NCBI GenBank assembly: GCA_019802505.1
Contig: JAFMOC010000032.1
Location: 1,866,001 to 1,930,000, forward strand
Length of the DNA: 64,000 nucleotides
From: Corydoras sp. C115
Taxonomy: Eukaryota; Chordata; Actinopteri; Siluriformes; Callichthyidae
Reading direction: 5' to 3'
The notes beneath the pieces are model-generated. The model had not been told where the DNA came from and made no database searches. It was given only the letters and a program-made list of their open reading frames with translations. Positions 56,043-64,000 of the stretch are shown piece after piece. Position 1 is the first letter of the stretch. Every line of letters starts with the position of its first letter. Both the position numbers and the translations under genes were made by a program.

Positions 56043-56398
56043 GGTGGCACGGTGGCTTAGTGGTTGGCATGTTCTCCTCTCAGCGCTAGGGATTCCCTGT
56101 TCAAATCCCAATCTGGGTGGAGTTTCCATGTTCTCCCCGTGTCCGCGTGGGTTTCCTCTGGGTTCTCCAGTTTCCTCCCACAGTCCAAAAACATGGATCA
56201 AGGTCAATTGAATTCTCCAAATTGCCCCATATAGAGTGTGTCTGTGTGGGTGAGCGTGTGTCCAGTGATGGATTGGCGCCCTGTCCTGGGTGTATCTGCC
56301 CGGCGCCCAAAAAGTTCTCCCCTGGATGGGCATGGGGAACCCCCCCGCGACCCTAATAGAGGATAAAGTGGCAGAAGATGGATGGATGGAACATTTTA
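56043..56398 (+). mobile_element. full-length SINE beside a minisatellite
   Basis: GGTGGCACGGTGGCTTAGTG to GAAGATGGATGGATGG. Preceded by GAGTTACTATTTGAG, which reappears with one change after the minisatellite downstream. Confidence 0.88.
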
Positions 56399-56448
56399 GA
56401 TGAGTAAAAGCCATAAAACAGGGTCCAATTTAGTAGGAACATCATTAA

Positions 56449-57075
56449 ATGTATGGATGGATGGATGGGTGTGTGGATGGGTGGGTGTGTGGATGGGTGA
56501 ATGGATGGGTGAATGGATGGATGGATGGATGGGTGGGTGGGTGGGTGGATGGATGGATGGATGGGTGGGTGGGTGGGTGGATGGGTGGGTGGGTGGGTGG
56601 ATGGATGGATGGATGGTTGGGTGGGTGGGTGGGTGGGTGGGTGGATGGATGGGTGGGCTATGGATGGGTAGGTGGGTGGATGGATGGATGGGTGGGTGGG
56701 TGGGTGGATGGGTGGGTGGGTGGGTGGATGGATGGATGGATGGTTGGGTGGGTGGGTGGGTGGGTGGGTGGGTGGATGGATGGGTGGGCTATGGATGGGT
56801 AGGTGGGTGGATGGATGGATGGATGGAGTTACTCTTTGAGTTTATGTATTTGGATGGGTGGGTTGGTGGGTGGGTAGATGGATGGGTGGGTTGGTGAATG
56901 GATGGATGGATGGGTGGGTGGGTGGGTGGATTGATGGATGGATGGATGGATAGGTGGGTGGATGGATGGGTGGGTGGATGGGTGGATGGATGGGTGGGTG
57001 GGTGGATGGATGGGTGGGTTATGGATGGGTAGGTGGGTGGATGGATGGATGGAGTTACTCTTTGAGTTTATGTAT
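56449..57075 (+). repeat. GGAT/GGGT minisatellite with higher-order repeats
   Basis: 4-bp units GGAT and GGGT in mixed order. GGGTGGGCTATGGATGGGTA occurs at about 56651 and 56782 (131-bp shift). The non-repeat block GAGTTACTCTTTGAGTTTAT occurs at about 56826 and 57052. ORFs reading GWVGGWMDG are repeat readings. Confidence 0.95.
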
Positions 57076-57600
57076 TTTCACATGGTTTAAATTTGTGTCT
57101 CTTGGTAAAGCTGAAACTCCACAGATACAGTGAGTTTGGTACGTTCTTTGGCTGAATGCACTGAGAGCAGTATTCTCAGCAGTTTGTGTGGGTTCAGGAC
57201 ATGGACTTGTACCTAATGAAACTCATTACAGGAGGATTACCCAGGAGGTTGCTGTGGCATTACTCCTACCTGCCATTTTACCTTAATTAAAGCACGCGTT
57301 TTAAAAAATAAGGCTCTGCCGGCGAACGGGGAATTGAGGAGGAGTGTGGACCGAGAAGCTGGAATCGTTTCTCACTGTAGACCCGGTGCAGACCAACCCG
57401 GACATGAGGACACATTCATGCCTGACCACAGATTGCATAAGACCAGTTAATGGCTGAAGATAGATAGATATGCTTTAATTATCCCAAAGGAAATGTAGTA
57501 GCCAGTAGCAAATAAAAAAACACAGCACAGTGGAAATGAGATAATAGGAAACCAAAAATAAGAACAGGGATATATATATATCTCTAATCTTTTTTATGTG
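57076..57600. other. unique intergenic sequence with a retroposon-end-like motif
   Basis: TAGATATGCTTTAATTATCC then CAAAGGAAAT near 57465-57493 resembles a fish non-LTR 3' end. The rest is unrecognised. Confidence 0.35.
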
Positions 57601-57608
57601 TGTGTGTG

Positions 57609-57612
<4 letters not shown>

Positions 57613-57686
<74 letters not shown>

Positions 57687-58020
57687 CGGCACGGTGGCTT
57701 AGTGGTTAGCACGTTCGCCTCTCAGCGCTAGGGATTCCCGATTCGAATCCCCATCTGGGTGGAGTTTCCATGTTCTCCCCATGTCTGCGTGGGTTTCCTC
57801 CGGGTTCTCCGGTTTCCTCCCACAGTCCAAAAACATGGATCAAGTCAATTGAATTCTCAAAAATTGCCCCATATAGAGTGTGTCTGTGTGAGTGAGTGTG
57901 TGCCCAGCGATGGATTGGTGCCCTGTCCTGGGTCTATCTGCCCAGCGCCCGAGACATTCTCCCCTGGATGGGCATGGGGAACCCCACCGCGACCCTAATA
58001 GAGGATAAAGTGGGATATAT
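57613..58020 (+). mobile_element. (AT)n tract carrying a SINE
   Basis: About 70 bp of TA repeats (57613-57683), a forward SINE (57685-58014, GGCGGCACGGTGGCTTAGTG to GAGGATAAAGTGGG), then TATATATATATAT again. Confidence 0.88.
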
Positions 58021-58029
58021 ATATATATT

Positions 58030-58598
58030 CTATAATCTGTTTATAATTATGTCATATTGCCAGTTGGTGGATACAGCATTATGAGCCTGGTTCCATTTGT
58101 TCTTGGTTATTTTCTATGTAAGTGTCATAGCAGCTTCCTGTCTTATAAAAATGCTGCAGTTATTATTTCATCAAATCAGTTTCCAGCTCGTTATAACGCT
58201 ACAAGGTTCAGCTCATCACGGAGCCCTGACGTGCTTGTACACAATGTACCTCACAGTATTTCACAGATCAGATTCACTTCCAGATGAATAATGCATCCAA
58301 AATGTGCTGAACACATCAGTGCAAAGCCAGGAGCGATGATACCAATCAGGTTTATGCTTCACCACTCTTATGTCTTATGTGTCTGTTCCACTGTATATGT
58401 GTATAGTTTTGCTAACTTAAAAACATCACCGGACACAATGCCATGCCTCTGCCAAAGTGGTGTAAAGCTCCTCTGTCCTCTATGAAGTGATGATTCACAA
58501 TTCTTTATTCGATGATCTAATGGACGAGTCTGAGTTTTGGGAACACCCCATGACATTGCCAAAGTTTGATGAAGAAAAAAAGAACTATATACATAGAT
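58030..58598. other. unique intergenic sequence
   Basis: Several short ORFs overlap; none shows a domain that I recognise. Confidence 0.35.
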
Positions 58599-58599
58599 T

Positions 58600-58945
58600 C
58601 ATTCATTCATTATCTTTATCTTCCGCTTTATCCTCTATTAGGGTCGCGGTGGGGTTCCCCATGTCCATCCAGGGGAGAACGTTTCGGGCAGACACATCCA
58701 GGACAGGGCGCCAACCTATCGCTGGGCACACACTCACTCACACAAACACACTATATGGGGCAATTTAGAGAACTCACTTGACTTGATCCATGTTTTTGGA
58801 CTGTGGGAGGAAACCGGAGAACCCAGAGGAAACCCACGTGGGCACGGGGAGAACATGGAAACTCCACCCAGATGGGGATTCGAACCGGGAATCCCTAGCG
58901 CTGAGAGGAGAATGTGCTAAACCACTAAGCCATCGTGCCACCCTA
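58600..58945 (-). mobile_element. full-length SINE
   Basis: TTCATTCATTATCTTTATCT to ACTAAGCCATCGTGCCACCC. Confidence 0.88.
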
Positions 58946-58962
58946 TATACATACAGTAGCAG

Positions 58963-59421
58963 TTAAAAGTTTGGACACGCCCCCATTTTGCTCCACTTAT
59001 TGTCCGTGTTCTCAGTTCCACTTTCTGTAAAGCTGGACTTTGTAGTTCTTCAATTCCATTCTGTAGTCCATCTGTTTGTGTTCTACAGTACATACTGTGT
59101 ACTCTGTTCTAATGGTCAGAACCCCAATAGTACCACCACAGAGCAGGGATTATTTGGTGGCTGAAGGTGAGGTGGAGAAATGCTGCACTAAAACCCCCCC
59201 TCACCACATCAGTGTCACTGCAGAACTGACAATCAACAATCCACCACCCAAATGATACCTGTTCTGTGATGCTCCTGACCAACAGAGAACAGAGAACCAA
59301 CAGGAGACTAACAAACACAAAGAACACAGATGTTCTACAGTCTGTAATTATAAAACTACAAAGTCCAGCTATAGGTGGAGAAAACAGATGATGGAGCCAG
59401 AAGGGGGCGTGTCTAGACTTA
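58963..59421. mobile_element. foldback MITE-like element
   Basis: The left end TTAAAAGTTTGGACACGCCC and the right end GGGGGCGTGTCTAGACTTA are inverted. Pairing continues inside: AGCTGGACTTTGTAGTT on the left against AACTACAAAGTCCAGCT on the right. The interior CAGAACCCCAATAGTACCAC is shared with 18.2-18.7 kb and 49.9 kb. No ORF of note; the transposon superfamily is not assigned. Confidence 0.78.
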
Positions 59422-59424
59422 CAC

Positions 59425-60060
59425 CATATAAGCTTTATTTCATTTCTGACTTTAATTAATTTCACAAACCCGCTGTTAAATCCACAATTTCCCTTTTTTG
59501 TTGTTGTATGGCTTCAGATTCTAAACTTGCCAAACAGTGGTTTCACAGTAAGACTGCTGCAGGAGGGGGGGTGGCGGGTGGGGGGGGGGGCTCATGTATC
59601 GCAGTCATCATTAGGCCTCTAGCATCTTTGTAGTTACAAGTAGAAGCGTCACTCGTCTTGTTTCCATGATTTAGACCAATTGTGTGACAGACTTGCTGCG
59701 GACACTTTGATTATAGCAGAAAATGCAATACTTCCTTAATTAGCATGTAAATGTGCTCTTGTTTCACATCACAAGTTTGATGGTAATTAGGAAAGACGTG
59801 ATGGCTCTTGTGATTTGCACTTGAATAACAAGTGCTGAAATGCTATAAAGTTGTACAAACAGTGAATCTAATTCGAAGGTTCGCCCACAGTCCTGATGCC
59901 AGATTTATTAATTATTATCCAATTAATTTCACAATAATGAAGGTCCTTTTTTGTGACGGCAACGTCTCATTTTTGGATATCTGAGCTTTTTAGGTTGTAA
60001 TCATCCTAGATTTAGTGAGTTGGCAGAAATTTTCTCCCAATCCTTTATCGTCTTATTATT
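59425..60060. other. unique sequence; candidate conserved noncoding element
   Basis: 59690-59850 has a conserved look: CTTCCTTAATTAGCATGTAA, then GATGGTAATTAGG. A G-rich patch lies at 59565-59590. Confidence 0.3.
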
Positions 60061-60065
60061 TGTCC

Positions 60066-60160
60066 TCATTATCTTTAGTTTAATGCTCTACTAGGGTCAT
60101 GTGGTGGGGGAGGGGGACATTTAGGGTGCTGGGCAGATACACTCAGGACAGACACTATAT
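60066..60160 (-). mobile_element. degenerate SINE tail fragment
   Basis: TCATTATCTTTAGTTTAATG to CAGATACACTCAGGACAG. Confidence 0.65.
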
Positions 60161-60186
60161 TGCTGCTACTCTGTAAAATGTAAAAT

Positions 60187-60236
60187 GGATTCAGATTCAG
60201 ATTTAAAGCTTTATTGTCATATACACATAAAGTTGC

Positions 60237-60295
<59 letters not shown>

Positions 60296-60631
60296 GGCAC
60301 GGTGGCTTAGTGGTTAGCACGTTCTCCTCTCAGCACTAGGGATTCCCGGTTCGAATCCCCATCTGAGTGGAGTTTCCATGTTCTCCCCGTGTCTGCGTGG
60401 GTTTCCTCCGGGTTCTCCGGTTTCCTCCCACGGTCCAAAAATATGGATCAAGTCAATTGAATTCTCCAAATTGCCCCATATAGAGTGTGTTTGTGTGAGT
60501 GAGTGTGTGCCCAGTGATAGATTGGCGCCCTGTCCTGGGTCTATCTGCCCAGCGCCTGAGATGTTCTCCCCTGGATGGGCATGGGGAACCCTACCGCGAC
60601 CCTATTAGAGGATAAAGCGGGAGATAATGAA

Positions 60632-60674
<43 letters not shown>
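60187..60674 (+). mobile_element. (AT)n tract carrying a SINE, with a retroposon-end-like leader
   Basis: TTAAAGCTTTATTGTCATAT at about 60203, (AT)n at 60238-60292, a forward SINE at 60294-60636 (GGCGGCACGGTGGCTTAGTG to GATAATGAATGA), then (AT)n again and a T run (60675-60692). Confidence 0.88.
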
Positions 60675-60691
<17 letters not shown>

Positions 60692-60692
60692 T

Positions 60693-61144
60693 AATTAAAA
60701 GGTTCCACTGAGATCATCGTCTCACACAATGTCCATCCAGCGCAAAAACAAACAGCACCTCCGTAATGGTCATGATGATTGAGTCTGATTGGTCAGAACA
60801 TACAGAACCATTTTAACAGCATGTTCCTGACACACAGGACTCGGGGTACCCCACCTGCAGGGTAATTCACAGTTTTACGAAATGTCCCCTCATCCTTACG
60901 ACACTTATTCCTCAGGTCTCTAAAAGACAGACCCAGTGTGGTTCCTAATACAGGGGCTTCTACACTCTGTCCTGCACTTACAGGAACCAATTCCACCCCT
61001 TGGTGGCCAAGACCATAATAATCCAAATCATACAGCCAGATTTAGTGCTACCCAGCTTTAGCACTAGTTTCGACTAATCATCTTACATTATGTGCATTGT
61101 GTGTCATTAATTTTCTGGTAGAGACAAAAATCAGTTGTTAAACT

Positions 61145-61150
<6 letters not shown>
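60693..61150. other. unique sequence
   Basis: No recognised gene. A minus ORF (60793-61026) has no family that I know. Confidence 0.35.
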
Positions 61151-61190
<40 letters not shown>

Positions 61191-61540
61191 TAGGGTGGCA
61201 TGGTGGCTTAGTGGTTTAGCATGTTCTCCTCTCAGCACTAGGGATTCCCAGTTCGAATCCCCATCTGGATGGAGTTTCCATTTTCTCACCGTGTCCGCGT
61301 GGGTTTCCTCCGGGTTCTCCGGTTTCCTCCCACGGTCCAAAAACATGGATCAAGGTCAATTGAATTCTCCAAATTGCCCCATATAGAGTGTGTCTTTGTG
61401 AGTGAGTGTGTGCCCAGCGATAGATTGGCGCCCTGTCCTGGGTGTTTCTGCCCAGCACCTGAAATGTTCTCCCCTGGATGGGCATGCGGAACCCCCCTAC
61501 GACCCTAGTAGAGGATAAAGCGGAAGATAATGGATGGATG
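61151..61540 (+). mobile_element. (AAT)n tract and full-length SINE
   Basis: About 13 AAT units, then GGGTGGCATGGTGGCTTAGT to AATGGATGGATGAATAATAAT. Confidence 0.88.
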
Positions 61541-61565
61541 AATAATAATAATTCATTGGTCAGGA

Positions 61566-61613
61566 TTTACGACCCTAGTAGAGGATAAAGCAGAAGATGA
61601 TGGATGGATGGAT
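61566..61613 (+). mobile_element. SINE tail fragment
   Basis: TTTACGACCCTAGTAGAGGA then TAAAGCAGAAGATGATGG and (GGAT)n; it repeats the tail of the copy just upstream. Confidence 0.8.
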
Positions 61614-62190
61614 ATTTGCATCAAGCTCCATACTGATGTGCTACATGCTTACATCATAGTCTCCAAGAACCCAGAGCTGGAGCTAAAGACTGTGACACCC
61701 AGTGCTGTTAGTTCATCCATAATCACTTTCTCATTAAGTTTTTTCCCTCCCTCTCTCCTGTTCAGCAAGCCTGTGTAATTATGAACTGCTCTCCCTTTAA
61801 TGACATTGAAACCTAATGGTGCTCCAGCCAGCTAATGGAGATTGTTCCCTGTGGTTTAAAGGAAATGCTGAGTAATTCTTTTCTTTTGACATTTCCTTCT
61901 AAATCCAAACTTGGATCAGATGCTTTTTTAAAGCATCACATTGATTCATACTTCATAACAAGGTTCTATTTCTATTCCAGGACCTCACGGTAACCATGTG
62001 TATGTTTGTTTCCTGTTTGCCCTTCTCTTCAGAACAAGTGTTTTGAGAAACCCGGGTACTTTGGATTCTTAAGTTTGTTTTTTAAGAGATATTATTTTAA
62101 ATCAGGACCTGAACTTTGGAAATGTCAGTGCGTTGTTATCTATGATTTGCAACGGCAGTAAAGAGAGTTAGCTTACTATAGTATGTGTGT
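61614..62190. other. unique sequence; candidate conserved noncoding element
   Basis: 61760-61880 has a conserved look: CTGTGTAATTATGAACTGCT, then TAATGGTGCTCCAGCCAGCT. No gene is recognised. Confidence 0.3.
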
Positions 62191-62191
62191 G

Positions 62192-62194
<3 letters not shown>

Positions 62195-62257
<63 letters not shown>

Positions 62258-62361
62258 TTCATTATCTTCCGCTTTATCCTGTACTAGGGTCTCCCCATCC
62301 AGGGGAGAACGTCTCGGGCGTTGGGCAGATACACCCAGGACAGGACGCCAATCCATCACTG

Positions 62362-62434
<73 letters not shown>

Positions 62435-62453
62435 GTATATATACACATATACT

Positions 62454-62483
<30 letters not shown>
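62195..62483. mobile_element. SINE tail half inside (AT)n, then (AC)n
   Basis: (AT)n at 62195-62254, a reversed SINE tail half (62255-62362, CATTATCTTCCGCTTTATCC to CAATCCATCACTGGGC), (AT)n to about 62424, (AC)n at 62457-62483. Confidence 0.88.
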
Positions 62484-62489
<6 letters not shown>

Positions 62490-62491
<2 letters not shown>

Positions 62492-62826
62492 GGGCAGCAT
62501 GGTGGCTTAGTGGATAGCATGTTCTCCTCTCAGCACTTGGGATTCCCGGTTCGAATCCCCATCTGGGTGGAGTTTCCATGTTCTCCCTGTGTCCACATGG
62601 GTTTCTTCCGGGTTCTCCGGTTTCCTCCCACAGTCCAAAAACATGGATCAAGTTCAATTAAATTCTCCAAATTGCCCCATATAGAGTGAGTGTGTGTGAG
62701 TGAGTGTCCAGCAATAGATTGGTGCCCTGTCCTGGGTGTATCTGCCCAATGCCCGAAATATGGATGAACATGGGGGACACCACCGTGACCCTAGTAGAGA
62801 ATAAAGCGGAAAATAATGGATGGATG
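62490..62826 (+). mobile_element. full-length SINE
   Basis: GGGCAGCATGGTGGCTTAGT to AAATAATGGATGGATG, followed by a short (TA)n. Confidence 0.87.
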
Positions 62827-63240
62827 TGTATATATATATATCACATACACTATTTATAAATTGATAAAAATGTGAATGCTCTCAAGTCTCTGGTGTAGTA
62901 CACATTCACATCGGTTCTACGTTTGGAAGTCAGGCTTGGCGGACAGAGCTTTGTCCAGGTCTCTTTCTTGGCAGAACACATAAATAAATAACACTATTCT
63001 TTCTTCTGAGCATCAGTGGCAGAATTGAAGGGCTAAGTCACATCTCACATCCTTGGCTTTTACACCTGTTCACTGAACTCTGGATTAGTTCAGCTTTTGT
63101 CTTGTGCTCATGAGGAGGCAGAGGCAGATGAGTCAGCCCAGGTCTGCGGAGGTACCGCAATGAGCTGAGCAACAGACCTGGAATAACCTCCAAACTGGGT
63201 ATCTTTTATAATTGCACTGCAGGAGAACTAACACAGTATC
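62827..63240. other. unique sequence
   Basis: No recognised feature. Confidence 0.35.
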
Positions 63241-63812
63241 ACTGAATGGAACCTGGATTTCTATTGGGCTGGCGGTCCTGCAGGACGCCCTCAATGGACT
63301 TATAGAGTTTGCAATTATTAAACACAGGTCACATGATCATCACACAGTCTGTACCTGGCTGTCCTACACTGTTGATGGTGTCCCGCTCATCCTCCTTGAC
63401 CGGGGTAGCATCAACAGTGTAGGACAGCCATATACAGATTGTGTGATGATCATGTGACCCGTATTACTGAATGGAACCTGGATTTCTATTGGGCTGGCGG
63501 TCCTGCAGGATGCCCTCAATGGACGTATAGAGTTTGCAATTGTTAAATACGGGTCACATGATCATCACACAGTCTGTACATGGCTGTCCTACACTGTTGA
63601 TGCTGCCCCGCTCATCCTCCTTGACCGGGGTAGTAGGACAGCCATGTAGGACTGGCGGTCCTGCAGGACGCCCTCAATGGACTTATAGAGTTTGCAATTG
63701 TTGAATACGGGTCACATGATCATCACACAGTCTGTACATGGCTGTCCTACACTGTTGATGCTACCTCGCTCATCGTCCTTGAGCGGGGTAGCATCAACAG
63801 AGTAGGACATCC
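63241..63812. repeat. tandem array of long hairpins
   Basis: CTGGCGGTCCTGCAGGA recurs at 63269, 63494 and 63652 (spacings 225 and 158 bp). In the first unit, arms 63327-63377 and 63409-63459 are inverted repeats with 48 of 51 positions matching. The second unit has a shortened right arm; the third is more diverged. Related to the GATCATGTGACCC end at 28.77 kb. Confidence 0.88.
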
Positions 63813-63817
63813 ATGCA

Positions 63818-63899
63818 CAGAATGTGGGAGAACTTGGAGACTCCACTCAGACTGGGATTGGAACCCGGGAGATGTATGTTCTCACCACTACACTGCCGC
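63818..63899 (-). mobile_element. diverged SINE head fragment
   Basis: GGGAGAACTTGGAGACTCCA, GGATTGGAACCCGGGAG and CACCACTACACTGCCGC. Confidence 0.65.
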
Positions 63900-64000
63900 A
63901 TGTGGTCCTTTTGGTCTAAAAGAACTTTCCCTCTGAACCGACAGATCCATTTCATCTGAAAAGTCTTCGGTCCTGTTCCGCGCTCGTCTAATGCATAAAT

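Noticed and set aside
56400..56897. ORF reading GWVGGWMDGWVGG, resembling a glycine/tryptophan-rich protein
   Set aside because: Pure translation of the GGAT/GGGT minisatellite; no start context or non-repeat domain.

Overview
The window is vertebrate nuclear DNA, most likely from a teleost fish. It carries a split gene with GT-AG introns, no operons, and a dense load of tRNA-derived SINEs of the V-SINE (HE1/Mermaid-like) type. It also holds many (AC)n, (AT)n and (AAT)n microsatellites and several minisatellites. The species cannot be fixed from the sequence alone.

The only protein-coding gene I can support is the 3' half of ctnna2 (alpha-N-catenin) on the + strand. Nine coding exons lie between 27146 and 53709. 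They join in frame to 475 codons that end in the alpha-catenin C-terminus, followed by a 3' UTR with a poly(A) signal at 54312. They cover roughly residues 431-905 of a 905-residue alpha-N-catenin: the end of the M (force-sensing) region, the phospho-linker and the whole F-actin-binding domain. The exons for the beta-catenin-binding N-terminal domain must lie upstream of base 1.

Layout: 1-27145 is one upstream intron, with no exon that I recognise. It holds SINEs, a ~0.9-kb minisatellite (about 9.95-10.83 kb), a foldback-type repeat (18.1-18.9 kb) and a 1.4-kb ACAAG minisatellite (21.40-22.80 kb). From 27146 to 53709 are the nine exons, with introns of 108 bp to 9.2 kb packed with SINEs, poly-G tracts and a 660-bp (AAT)n tract. 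From 54.3 to 64.0 kb is intergenic or undetermined DNA with more SINEs, a GGAT/GGGT minisatellite (56.45-57.07 kb), a foldback MITE (58.96-59.42 kb) and an array of long hairpins (63.24-63.81 kb).

Most open reading frames over 60 codons in the window are accidental readings of SINEs and microsatellites. I see no reverse transcriptase or transposase ORF, so the repeats were presumably mobilised by enzymes encoded elsewhere. I found no tRNA, rRNA, CRISPR, phage or bacterial feature, and nothing that qualifies as a new enzymatic or defence system. The unusual features are structural: tandem-amplified SINE cores, a 62-nt poly-G tract inside an intronic SINE, a 330-bp higher-order minisatellite duplication, long hairpin arrays, and the apparent absence of the neuronal alpha-N-catenin insert exon from the last intron.
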